This document shows, in pieces, positions 16,864-24,956 of a stretch of 64,000 bases of DNA. Location of the stretch: the NCBI GenBank assembly GCA_034044135.1, contig CP139021.1, forward strand, positions 7,292,001 to 7,356,000. The letters are read 5' to 3'. The stretch comes from Flammeovirgaceae bacterium SG7u.111. Lineage in GTDB: Bacteria > Bacteroidota > Bacteroidia > Cytophagales > Flammeovirgaceae. How positions within the stretch are numbered: the stretch's first letter is position 1; the number at the start of each line of letters is the position of its first letter. Below the pieces are notes generated by a model, which was not told the DNA's origin, made no database searches, and saw only the letters and a program-made list of their open reading frames with translations. Both the position numbers and the translations under genes were made by a program.

Positions 16864-17941
16864 TTATTGACTCATTAAGAAAGCTTTAATATAGTCATTT
16901 AAGTCGCCATCTAATACTGCTTGTACATTCGTTTTTTCTACACCTGTACGCAAGTCTTTTATAAGTTTGTAAGGATGGAGAACGTAGTTCCTGATCTGAG
17001 ACCCAAAATCAATTTTCATTTTGCTACTTTCCAGCTTATCTTTTTCTTCGTTGCGCTTTTCCAGTTCTACTTGGTACAGCCTAGACTGAAGCATTTTCAT
17101 TGCCTTGTCTTTGTTCATAAGCTGAGAGCGTTCTTGCTGACACTCTACTACTATACCAGAAGGGGCATGCCTCAGCCTCACGGCAGTTTCTACCTTATTT
17201 ACATTTTGCCCACCTGCTCCTCCTGAACGGAACGTTTCCCAAGTGATATCTGCCGGGTTGATTTCTATTTGAATAGAATCATCCACCACGGGGTAGACAA
17301 ATACGGAGGCAAAGGAAGTATGTCTCCTTCCTCCTGAGTCGAAAGGGGAGATTCGTACCAAACGGTGGACCCCAATTTCGGATTTTAGGTACCCGTAAGC
17401 ATATTCTCCTTCAAATTCTAAGGTAACGGAACGGACTCCGGCCACCTCACCTGGTTGGTAGTTGACTTGGCGAACCTTGTAGCCATTAGCTTCACCCCAC
17501 ATAATGTACATCCGCATAATCATCTCTGCCCAGTCTTGGCTTTCGGTACCACCTGCCCCTGGGTTTATTTCGATGATGGCCGAGAAGGGATCTTCTTCGC
17601 TGCTCAACATTTTTTTGAGCTCTAAGGCTTCGAGCGCTTTTGTAAATTTTTTAGAAGCGTCTTCAATGTCTTCTAAACTTGCCTCTTCAGCTTCATAAAA
17701 CTCGAAAATAGTTTCGAGGTCCTCGAAAAGTTCTACTACCTTATCGAAGCTAATTATCCAGCTTTTCTTAGATTTTATCGCCTTTAGAAGTTTTTCAGCT
17801 TCTTTCGGATCGTCCCAAAAACCTGCTTCTGTAGTCTGGACTTCTTCTTTTTCTATTTCAGCTACTTTATTATCGTAGTCAAAGATACCCCCTCAAGGCT
17901 GTTACTCTAGCCTTCAAATCCTTCAGCTGTGCTGCGTTCAT
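16864..17941 (-). CDS. prfB: Peptide chain release factor 2, with programmed +1 frameshift
   Basis: RF2 ends translation at UGA and UAA by hydrolysing peptidyl-tRNA. The gene is split between two frames. The first reads 20 codons from ATG 17941 ([10 protein letters not shown] start) and meets an in-frame TGA at 17881-17879. Skipping one base moves into the main frame, which continues [10 protein letters not shown] and runs to 16864, giving about 358 residues, the normal RF2 length. The main frame carries the tripeptide stop-codon recognition motif SPF (ISPFDSGG) and the catalytic GGQ ([11 protein letters not shown]). A gene caller that ignores the shift would start at an internal Met (17610) and lose about 110 N-terminal residues. 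The split is programmed, not a mutation: the slippery site and its stimulator are intact (separate entry). Confidence 0.95.
17878..17893 (-). promoter_or_regulatory. prfB autoregulatory frameshift site
   Basis: On the minus strand the sequence reads AGGGGG TAT CTT TGA C. AGGGGG is the internal Shine-Dalgarno-like stimulator, three bases before the slippery CTT. When RF2 is scarce the ribosome pauses at TGA, slips +1 on CTTT and continues at GAC; when RF2 is ample it terminates after 20 codons. The core is base-for-base the same as the well-known Escherichia coli site. Confidence 0.95.
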
Positions 17942-18083
17942 TGTTAATATTGTTTGATTAATTATTTTATTTCTACTTGTGATTAGGCTAAGCTAGTAAA
18001 GAAATGCCTATTTCCTGAGCACTTTCTTTGTTGTATTGCTTAAAATGAGACATCGCTCAAACCAAACGTTCTGTATAAGGACA

Positions 18084-18091
18084 CAAAAGTA
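18084..18091 (-). promoter_or_regulatory. Candidate -7 box for prfB
   Basis: Minus-strand TACTTTTG fits TAnnTTTG, about 143 bases upstream of the prfB start codon. No clear -33 TTTG at the usual spacing. Confidence 0.35.
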
Positions 18092-18221
18092 ATCAAATAG
18101 ATGAACTGTTTGTTTGCAGCGAAATAGATAAAATTTAAACATGCTCTTAATTAAAAAAAGTAGGAACGTGCAACCATTAATTTGGTCTTTTGTCTTTCAA
18201 ATAAAAAAACATCCTATCAAA

Positions 18222-18923
18222 ATGAAAAAGAATATATCAAAGGTTCTCTCTCTAGTAATTTGTTTGTTCGTACTTTCCTCTGCTTCGGTTCAGGCTCAAT
18301 CCGAAACTCGAAAAGTTTCTGGGTTTGATCAGGTGAAAATAAGCGGGGCTTACTTGGTGTACCTCACCGAGGGCAATGAAGAAATGGTGGAAATAGAAAC
18401 ACAGAATATTGATCCTGAGGAAATAGTTACGGAAGTAAACGGAAATGTGTTGAAAATTGAGCCAAAACAGAAAAACTGGAAGTATAATAAGAGTAGGGTA
18501 ACAATTAATATTACCTATAAAAAGTTAGTCGCTATCCATTCTGGCGGTGCATCGAATATTGTTGGTAACTCGGTGATCAAGACCAGTAATTTTGACCTTA
18601 AAGGAAGTGGCTCGGGCGATATGAAAATAAAAGTAGATGTGAATAACTTGAATATTTCGCTTTCAGGATCTAATGATGTAGAAGTAGAGGGAAAGACAAA
18701 CACACAAAGCATAGCTATTTCTGGCTCAGGAGATATCTCTGCATTTGAACTGGAAAGTGGTACGACTACTGTTAAAATTAGCGGCTCGGGAGATGTAGAC
18801 GTAAATGTGAGTGAAAGCCTTACTGCTAAAATTAGCGGTTCGGGTGATATTTCCTACAAAGGCAGTCCCGATAGGCAAGATGTAAAAGTATCTGGATCGG
18901 GAAGTGTGAAGAAGGTTAACTAA
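18222..18923 (+). CDS. Head GIN domain secreted protein
   Basis: A 233-residue exported protein. The frame is open from 18141, but the ATG at 18222 begins a clean signal peptide (MKKNISKVLSLVICLF, cleavage after VQAQ). The mature protein is a beta-helix of the head GIN (DUF2807, putative auto-transporter adhesin) family: an opening strand pair (FDQVKISGAYLVYLTEG, VEIETQNID), then repeated turns built on G-S-G-D/S (IHSGGASNI, LKGSGSGDMKI, LSGSNDVEV, ISGSGDISAF, ISGSGDVDVNV, ISGSGDISY, VSGSGSVKK). Each turn adds one rung. Family members are periplasmic or surface-exposed; function is not known. There is no membrane anchor or sorting domain. Confidence 0.88.
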   Translation: MKKNISKVLSLVICLFVLSSASVQAQSETRKVSGFDQVKISGAYLVYLTEGNEEMVEIETQNIDPEEIVTEVNGNVLKIEPKQKNWKYNKSRVTINITYKKLVAIHSGGASNIVGNSVIKTSNFDLKGSGSGDMKIKVDVNNLNISLSGSNDVEVEGKTNTQSIAISGSGDISAFELESGTTTVKISGSGDVDVNVSESLTAKISGSGDISYKGSPDRQDVKVSGSGSVKKVN

Positions 18924-18943
18924 AACTTGTAGGGTCACAGAAA

Positions 18944-18981
18944 CAAAAGCCTAGTTTGATAGTCAAGCTAGGCTTTTGTTT
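18944..18981. terminator. Bidirectional terminator between convergent genes
   Basis: CAAAAGCCTAG (from 18944) pairs with CTAGGCTTTTG, with a further TTTGA/TCAAG pairing inside. It lies between the head GIN gene (+) and the NifU-like gene (-). Confidence 0.75.
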
Positions 18982-18993
18982 GTATGTGGGTAG

Positions 18994-19251
18994 CTATGCA
19001 ACTATTTTATTGACAGCAACCACGCTTTTTATTTCTGGTACAGCGCTTAATATCGCTTGTTCTACACCTGCTTTTAAGGTCATAGAAGACATTGGGCAGC
19101 TCACGCAAGCTCCCAAAAGCTCAATTTTTACTACCAGTTCTTCAGTTATTTCAAGCAGCTTTACATCGCCTCCATCTGCTTCTAAATAGGGTCTTATGCT
19201 TTTTAAAGCTTCTTTCACCCTGTCAATCAAACTTTCTTTTTCTGCTGACAT
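18994..19251 (-). CDS. NifU C-terminal (NFU) domain Fe-S scaffold/carrier
   Basis: An 85-residue single-domain protein. It matches the NFU domain: IRPYLEADGGDVKLLEI near residue 20 and the cluster-binding CxxC, Cys49 and Cys52, in GACVSCPMS. Two such subunits share a 4Fe-4S cluster and pass it to target enzymes in the cytoplasm. It starts 36 bases after the stop of the Mrp-type ATPase gene on the same strand; the two very likely form an operon and act in the same Fe-S assembly or delivery step. Confidence 0.92.
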   Translation of the reverse strand: MSAEKESLIDRVKEALKSIRPYLEADGGDVKLLEITEELVVKIELLGACVSCPMSSMTLKAGVEQAILSAVPEIKSVVAVNKIVA

Positions 19252-19287
19252 TTCTTTGTTGTTTTTGAATTTCTTATCGCCTAGAGG

Positions 19288-20379
19288 TTATTGAACTTCT
19301 ACTGGCTGAGTTTGTGTCCCACTGGCATTTCTAATAGCAACGTTCCTTGCTAATTCGTTTGCAATATCTTTGAACGATTCTGAAACTATCCCTTCTTCCA
19401 TCACCACAGGGCTTCCTTTGTCACCACCTTCTCTAATGCTTTGTACTATTGGTACTTCTCCTAAGAAAGGAACTTCAAATCTGCTCGCAAGGTTTTTACC
19501 ACCGTCTTTTCCAAAGATATAATATTTGTTTTCTGGCAGCTCTTCGGGGGTAAAATAAGCCATGTTTTCTACAAGCCCGAGGATAGGAACATTGATTTGT
19601 GCTTGGCGGAACATCGCTATTCCTTTTTGTGCATCGGCAATGGCTACTTTTTGAGGAGTGGTGACAATTACTGCACCAGTAACGGGCACTGTCTGTACCA
19701 TCGTGAGGTGGATATCACTTGTTCCTGGAGGCAAGTCTATGAGGAGGTAATCGAGCGCACCCCAGTCGGTATCGGCAAAGAATTGCTTCAAGGCTGAGCT
19801 GGCCATTGGCCCTCTCCATATCACTGCATTTTCGGGAGGGGAAAGGTAGCCAATTGAAAGAAGTTTTATTCCGTATTGCTCAACGGGTATAATGACATTT
19901 TTGCCGTCAACTTGCTTCACGCCTGGGTGGGCATTTTCAGTTCCAAACATGGTCGGGATAGAAGGACCAAATATATCGGCATCTATAATACCAACCTTTG
20001 CGCCTGTGCTAGCTAAAGCCATGGCAAGGTTTGAGGTTACAGTAGATTTTCCAACCCCGCCTTTACCAGAAGAAATAGCAATGATATTCTTCACTTCGGG
20101 AAGGAGGTTTGCATTACTTCTTATCGAAGTAACATCTGAGTCCATAAGTACCTCTACTTCGATTGAATCATCTACTTGGTCGTGGATAGCTTCGGTGCAT
20201 TCTGACCGGATGCGTTCTTTAAGAGGGCAGGCGGGAGTAGTGAGTATCACGCTAAAGCTGACGCTATTTCCAGATATTTTTACGTCCTTGATCATGTTGA
20301 GGGTAACCAAATCTTTTTTCAGATCCGGTTCCTGAACAGTGGATAAGGCGTTGATGATGTCTTGTGTAGTAAATGACAT
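19288..20379 (-). CDS. mrp: Mrp/NBP35 family Fe-S cluster carrier ATPase
   Basis: A 363-residue cytoplasmic P-loop protein (Mrp, also called ApbC). Residues 5-85 are an N-terminal MIP18/DUF59 domain (ALSTVQEPDLKKDLVTL). The deviant Walker A motif SSGKGGVGKST covers residues 103-113, with the signature lysine of the MinD/Mrp class, followed by DADIFGPSIPTMFG and DYLLIDLPPGTSD. This family binds and transfers 4Fe-4S clusters. The C-terminal CxxC typical of many members is not present: VENMAYFTPEELPENKYYIFGKDGG has no cysteine pair, which is a departure worth noting. Operon with the downstream NFU-domain gene. Confidence 0.92.
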   Translation of the reverse strand: MSFTTQDIINALSTVQEPDLKKDLVTLNMIKDVKISGNSVSFSVILTTPACPLKERIRSECTEAIHDQVDDSIEVEVLMDSDVTSIRSNANLLPEVKNIIAISSGKGGVGKSTVTSNLAMALASTGAKVGIIDADIFGPSIPTMFGTENAHPGVKQVDGKNVIIPVEQYGIKLLSIGYLSPPENAVIWRGPMASSALKQFFADTDWGALDYLLIDLPPGTSDIHLTMVQTVPVTGAVIVTTPQKVAIADAQKGIAMFRQAQINVPILGLVENMAYFTPEELPENKYYIFGKDGGKNLASRFEVPFLGEVPIVQSIREGGDKGSPVVMEEGIVSESFKDIANELARNVAIRNASGTQTQPVEVQ

Positions 20380-20520
20380 GAATGATGTTGTTCTTATTGA
20401 ATTATGTGATAGTAAAGTGACTTTGCTGTTAGTATAACAAAGATTTGATTATGTATCGATACTAATTCTTAGCGTATAATGTAAAGATAGGTATTTATGG
20501 CCAAACTCTTTTAAATCGGG

Positions 20521-20563
20521 CAAGCCAAAAGATCCCATTGTCTTTATTGGGGCTTTTGGCTTG
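20521..20563 (-). terminator. Hairpin downstream of the GHL10 gene
   Basis: CAAGCCAAAAG (20521-20531) pairs with CTTTTGGCTTG (20553-20563), with CCCA/TGGG inside. It is 55 bases past the stop of the minus-strand gene at 20618. The T-run is stronger in the plus direction, so direction is uncertain. Confidence 0.55.
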
Positions 20564-20617
20564 TTTTAACCTTTATAGTTGCCTTTTTGTTGGCTAAAGT
20601 TGATTTTTCACTTGCTA

Positions 20618-22276
20618 TTAGAGGCTAATGAGCCATCCAAAGTAGTTTTTCATTCCTTTTTGGTAATGGTTGTACATAAACAGCACATCCTCATAAGGCC
20701 ATTTTCCCATTACTAGCGTACTTGTTCTGATTGGGATTGCAGGAATGCTTTCGTTATGGAGTCGATCTACCGAGGTAATTAGGTAATCGTACTGCTTCAA
20801 GTCTTTTACTGTTTTATCTAAAAAAGAAGTATCTGAAGCAGGTAATATTTGGAATATATTTTTAGCATCTTCTATCGAATAATTCTCCCCTGTTTTTGCC
20901 ATTTTATAAATAACATAATAGCTAGGGCTTTGGCCATCATCGGCAGGGCCAGGGTTTTTCCAATGAATGGAAATTCCTTTTGGGCTCATAGAAACTGTAG
21001 CTTCCCGAGGGCTGAGCGGCGGGGTATTGTCTATCCAAGGCATAGAGGGTATAAGGGCAGGCTTTTGGTAGAAGGACAATTCAAGCGAATCTCTAAAATG
21101 CCCGCGGTTTCGCATAAAGCTTTCTGCCCTAAAGTACACACTTCCCGAAATATTTTCCAAAGACCTGTTGTACCGTAGCTGGAGCGGGATTTCCGATCTA
21201 TTGTACCAAGTTTTATCGTAGTCCCAGTACACCTTAAAAGCGGCATGGCCTATATACACATGGCGGTCGAAGCTGTTTCTGTTCCACCACCGAACCAGCG
21301 TACGGTAATTCACAGCTTTCAGCTGCGTGCTAAAATATACTTGGGGAACAAGGTAATCTACCCAGCCTTTCTGCAACCAGCCTCTCACATCAGCATGAAG
21401 ATGGTCGTAGCTTGTGATTCCGCCGCGTGTGTTAGAGCCTTGTGGGCTATCATAGATATTTCGCCATACTCCAGCGGGGCTTACCCCAAATTTCACATAA
21501 GGTTTTAAGGATTTAATGGCTCGATGCGTATCTTTTATCAGCAGGTCAATGTTGTTTCTCCGCCAGTCTTTTATGTTTTTGAACCCACCTTTGTACTTCC
21601 TGTAAGTGGCTTTGTCATCTAGTTTGAGGTTAGCCTGCGGAAAAGGATAAAAGTAATCGTCGAAGTGGATGCCATCTATATCATATCTCTCCACAATGTC
21701 TGCCACTATGTTTACCAAGTACTTTCTTACTTCGGGCAGCCCTGGGTTAAAGACTTTCATTGTGCCGTATTGGAGCATCCATTCGGGGCGGGTGTTGGAG
21801 ATATGAGACTTGTGAACATTGGAAAACCGAGTGTTATAAACAGCTCTTAAGGGATTTATCCAAGCATGGAATTCCATATTCCGCTTATGGGTTTCTTCCA
21901 GCATGAACGACAGGGGGTCGTAACCCGATTCGGCGGGCTTGCCCTGTTTTCCTCCTAGCCATTCCGACCACGGTTCATATTTACTCATGTAGAAAGCATC
22001 GGCAGCAGGTCTTATTTGGACAATCACCGCATTCAAGTTTGTCTTTTGGCACCTGTCCAAAATATTAATGAATTCTTCTTTTTGCTGCTCTACGGACATG
22101 CCCTTGCGAGAAGGCCAATCCATATTGTTAAGGGTGGTGATCCAAATAGCTCGAAACTCTCGCTTGGGAGGAGGTACTTGTGCCGCAAGGTTGCTGTAAT
22201 ACACAAACTGGGTGATGATGATCCCCGATAATAAAACTATAAAAATAAGGGCTGCTTTTCTAATTCGTTTTTGCAT
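20618..22276 (-). CDS. GHL10 (DUF187) family glycoside-hydrolase-like protein
   Basis: A 552-residue exported protein with an N-terminal hydrophobic segment (residues 10-27). The TIM-barrel domain covers residues about 38-360: REFRAIWITTLNNMDWPS opens it, then NAVIVQIRPAADAFYMSKYEPWSEWLGG, FHAWINPLRAVYN, DIDGIHFDDYFYP and VKFGVSPAGVW. These are the landmarks of the GHL10/YngK family of predicted glycosidases, which act on envelope or extracellular polysaccharide; substrate not known. Candidate acidic residues are in IHFDDYFYP. Residues about 415-505 form a fibronectin type III-like domain (STVSMSPKGISIHWKN analogue near 430). Transcribed alone. Confidence 0.88.
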   Translation of the reverse strand: MQKRIRKAALIFIVLLSGIIITQFVYYSNLAAQVPPPKREFRAIWITTLNNMDWPSRKGMSVEQQKEEFINILDRCQKTNLNAVIVQIRPAADAFYMSKYEPWSEWLGGKQGKPAESGYDPLSFMLEETHKRNMEFHAWINPLRAVYNTRFSNVHKSHISNTRPEWMLQYGTMKVFNPGLPEVRKYLVNIVADIVERYDIDGIHFDDYFYPFPQANLKLDDKATYRKYKGGFKNIKDWRRNNIDLLIKDTHRAIKSLKPYVKFGVSPAGVWRNIYDSPQGSNTRGGITSYDHLHADVRGWLQKGWVDYLVPQVYFSTQLKAVNYRTLVRWWNRNSFDRHVYIGHAAFKVYWDYDKTWYNRSEIPLQLRYNRSLENISGSVYFRAESFMRNRGHFRDSLELSFYQKPALIPSMPWIDNTPPLSPREATVSMSPKGISIHWKNPGPADDGQSPSYYVIYKMAKTGENYSIEDAKNIFQILPASDTSFLDKTVKDLKQYDYLITSVDRLHNESIPAIPIRTSTLVMGKWPYEDVLFMYNHYQKGMKNYFGWLISL

Positions 22277-22520
22277 ATTGAGCTGATTGACCCATGCGGG
22301 ATTTGATAGTACAAATGTTTGATTGTCAGTTGGCTTAATAAAGCTTGGTTTAAAAGTTTATTGTACCTGATTTACTAACGAGTAATAGATATCATACAAT
22401 TGCACAAAAGCTGGTCGGTAATCAAAAAAAACATAGGGTTGCACAAACAGGTTACCGGTGCAAATTTGCCACGATCGCTCAATAATAATTAGGAAAAGTG
22501 AAATGTGAGGTATTTTTCAC

Positions 22521-23270
22521 CTACTTTCTGAACCCATAAAAAAATGTAAGGAAAGCAGAGGTGTAAACTTGCCTATTATCTGCACGGGGAATAATGATGA
22601 TTTCATTGGCAAAGGCATCGAGCATAAAGCCAGCTTCAAAGCCTGTTACATTTGTTTTGAAGGTTCCGAATTCAAATGAAAGCGACGATTTGAAAGAAAT
22701 ACCAGGTTCTATTTTAGCTTGGGAAAGAGATTCAGTAAACCTGCCGGTACCTAAAATATTATCAGATTGGCCAGCGTGAATGTCAGGGTTATATTGTTCG
22801 GTTCTTACAAGCCCATTTCTATCTTTAAACTCAATTAAGTAAGGTGCGACAATACCGAGCGTAGGCCCAATGGCGCTGATCCAGTTTACTTGGATACCTT
22901 GTTCCTTTGCCTTTTGGAAGAGGAGTATTTCCCTGCCGTATTGCGGGCGGATGGTGAATAAGTAATTCTGTTTTCCTTCTATGTAACTTCCTCCAGTGCT
23001 ATAATTCTGTACCCTATTTTCCTTGGGGTGCTTTACATTGACCATTTCAATAGAAAAACTATGGTACATCTGTTTGGTGATAACCCTAGCATGCTTAAAG
23101 CTGATGCCCCCCAAAAGACCTGCGTTAGTGTTGAAGTTTAGGCCATAGACATATTCTTTATGATAAAGCACATCATCATCTGCCTCATCATAAAACTGGG
23201 CATGAAGATTTGTGCTTGCCACAAGTAGTGCGCCTATTAAAAAAAGAATGTGTTTTGCCGATTTACTCAT
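22521..23270 (-). CDS. Probable outer-membrane beta-barrel protein, unknown function
   Basis: A 249-residue protein with a signal peptide (HILFLIGALLVAST core, cleavage after LHAQ near 25). The mature protein alternates aromatic strands and turns (YVYGLNFNTNAGLLGGISFKHA, YLFTIRPQYGREILLF, WISAIGPTLGIVAPYLIEF, SSLSFEFGTFKTNVTGFEAGFMLDAFA, TSAFLTFFYGF), which fits an eight- to ten-strand barrel. It resembles uncharacterised Bacteroidota proteins; no family name can be given. It is flanked on both sides by long non-coding stretches and appears to be a single-gene unit. Confidence 0.7.
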   Translation of the reverse strand: MSKSAKHILFLIGALLVASTNLHAQFYDEADDDVLYHKEYVYGLNFNTNAGLLGGISFKHARVITKQMYHSFSIEMVNVKHPKENRVQNYSTGGSYIEGKQNYLFTIRPQYGREILLFQKAKEQGIQVNWISAIGPTLGIVAPYLIEFKDRNGLVRTEQYNPDIHAGQSDNILGTGRFTESLSQAKIEPGISFKSSLSFEFGTFKTNVTGFEAGFMLDAFANEIIIIPRADNRQVYTSAFLTFFYGFRK

Positions 23271-23803
23271 TGTTCAAACTAACTTTTGTGCAAAAAAACC
23301 AACTATAACATGAATTTGCTTAGCTGTAAGAAAGCTTTATTATTGATTTAATATGGGTTGAATACCTCAGAAAGCACTAACTTTGGCTAAATAATAATGA
23401 CTATTAATGCCTTATAAATCATTGTAGTGCCCACAACTAAACTGTCAAACACTAAGGTAATTAAAAATGTTCAAGTATCATCCTCTAGGGATTTTTTACC
23501 CAAAGGAATATTCGGTGCTTGAAACACAACTTAAAGAAGGCTAGCGCCGCAAATCATTTTTTCAACTCACCAGCTAATTATGTTGACACGCATTTATGCC
23601 ATTTGGCTGTAATGCTGATCAACTCACATCCACTTTTAGAAAATCAGTGGATATCTGCTTCATATCAATTGCGGGGAATACCATTTTCCCAAACTCTACA
23701 AGCGTTTGGGTTTACTATGGCGCTTAGTCGAATATCAACCAAAGTAATTTTTAACTCTATCTCTAATATAAACTCATACTAGTATTAGTCAATCAAAATA
23801 ATT
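23271..23803. other. Intergenic region without a supported gene
   Basis: 533 bases between divergent genes. An 87-codon plus-strand frame at 23519-23782 has no signal peptide, no domain and amino-acid usage unlike its neighbours, so I do not call it. Promoters for both flanking genes must lie here, but no full TTTG/TAnnTTTG pair is clear. Confidence 0.5.
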
Positions 23804-24691
23804 ATGAAAAGAGCTGCACTTATCGTTTTCAGTATCTTATTTATGTTCAATGTACAGGCACAAGAGGTGAAAGAAACTGTTGGCATATTTCCATTTACTT
23901 CTTCACAGTACAACTATTGGTCTCGCTACAGGAATTATGCTAATGGCCTGTCGGAAGTAGTGGTTGATGCTATGGTCAACTCCCAAAGGTTTACTGTGGT
24001 AGACCGGACCAATTTCGATGACGTATTGAAAGAAGGGGATTTACAAAAAGGAGAAGATTTTATAGAAGGCCTAGTGGTTGCCCAAGGCAAAAAACTTGGT
24101 GCTCAATATGCCATTACAGGGACTATCATAAGTGCTTCGGCAGATAAAGCTTCAACAAGTAAGATTCCAGTCTCGCTTCCAGGGGTTTCCAGAAATGTTT
24201 CAAGCTATTTTGGGTCGATCAACTTTACTATCAAGATAATAGATGTGGAAACAGGTCAAATCAAAGCTTCTGAGACACTCAAAAGCGTAAGTGCCGCAAA
24301 TTTTGTGGTGAACACCCCAGAAGATGCGATATCCAATGCTGTCACTAATTCAGATGATGAAATTTTGAAGTTTATTAATAAGCATTTTAAAATACGTGCC
24401 GTAGTTCAAAAAGTCCGATTAGAAAAAAAAGGTGAAGCCAAAGAAATTGTGATAGAAGGGGGAACTGCAAAAGGCTTTAAGAAAGGCCAAATGTTTGAAA
24501 TAAAGGAAATTTCTATAGTGCAGTTGAGTAACGGAAAGGAAGTAGAACAAGTGGAGACGGTAGGTGAGGTAAAGATAATCTCGGTTGATAATGAATACTT
24601 TTCTACCTGTAAAGTCTATAAAGGAGGCGATATGATCAAGAGTAAAATAGATAAAGGAGTCGTGCTGTATGCAATGCCTGAAGTAGACTAG
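23804..24691 (+). CDS. CsgG-like secreted protein
   Basis: A 295-residue protein with a signal peptide ending in VQAQ (residue 20). Residues 25-190 match the CsgG fold: VGIFPFTSS opening, GLSEVVVDAMVNSQRFTVVDRTNFDDVLKE, GKKLGAQYAITGTIISAS, SINFTIKIIDVETGQIKAS. CsgG-type proteins form or assist outer-membrane export pores, though many Bacteroidota relatives are soluble periplasmic members. Residues 205-290 are an extra C-terminal domain with KGEAKEIVIEGGTAKGFKKGQMFEI and EVKIISVDNEYFSTCKV, resembling the small beta-barrel appended to other CsgG-like proteins. There is no lipobox cysteine, unlike curli CsgG, and no curli genes are nearby, so a curli role is unlikely. Confidence 0.78.
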   Translation: MKRAALIVFSILFMFNVQAQEVKETVGIFPFTSSQYNYWSRYRNYANGLSEVVVDAMVNSQRFTVVDRTNFDDVLKEGDLQKGEDFIEGLVVAQGKKLGAQYAITGTIISASADKASTSKIPVSLPGVSRNVSSYFGSINFTIKIIDVETGQIKASETLKSVSAANFVVNTPEDAISNAVTNSDDEILKFINKHFKIRAVVQKVRLEKKGEAKEIVIEGGTAKGFKKGQMFEIKEISIVQLSNGKEVEQVETVGEVKIISVDNEYFSTCKVYKGGDMIKSKIDKGVVLYAMPEVD

Positions 24692-24734
24692 CTCTTTTCA
24701 TGCTTTTACTGATGGTTGCGGACAGTCTGCAGGT

Positions 24735-24800
24735 GCGGTTATTAGGTTACAAGTACTTCTGTTTTTCATAACCGCTGGGCAACTAACGGTTATTTTTTTT
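24735..24800 (+). terminator. Terminator with an alternative upstream pairing
   Basis: ATAACCG (24768-24774) pairs with CGGTTAT (24787-24793), followed by eight T: a standard terminator for the CsgG-like gene. The same ATAACCGC segment can pair instead with GCGGTTAT at 24735-24742, which would remove the terminator stem. Confidence 0.7.
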
Positions 24801-24835
24801 GGCTTTCATATTCGTTTAGTATCAAAAAATTGAAC

Positions 24836-24864
24836 TTGGGTTTTCAATAAAATATGTAATTTCG
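24836..24864 (+). promoter_or_regulatory. Candidate promoter of tex
   Basis: TTG at 24836-24838, an 18-base spacer and TAATTTCG at 24857-24864 approximate the Bacteroidota pattern TTG-N17-20-TAnnTTTG with one mismatch. The start codon is 93 bases downstream. Confidence 0.4.
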
Positions 24865-24956
24865 CCCACTTTTGGAAAAGGGAAGGAAGAAGGGTTTCCT
24901 ATATTTTATCAAACTAAAAATCTACTTTAACTTGAAAAGTAGAAACGCTTAAGCAA

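Noticed and set aside
16864-17941. prfB as a frameshifted pseudogene
   Set aside because: The frame change sits exactly at an intact RF2 recoding site with its stimulator, and GGQ and SPF motifs are intact.
23519-23782. 87-codon open frame upstream of the CsgG-like gene
   Set aside because: No signal peptide, no domain, amino-acid usage unlike neighbouring genes; probably chance.
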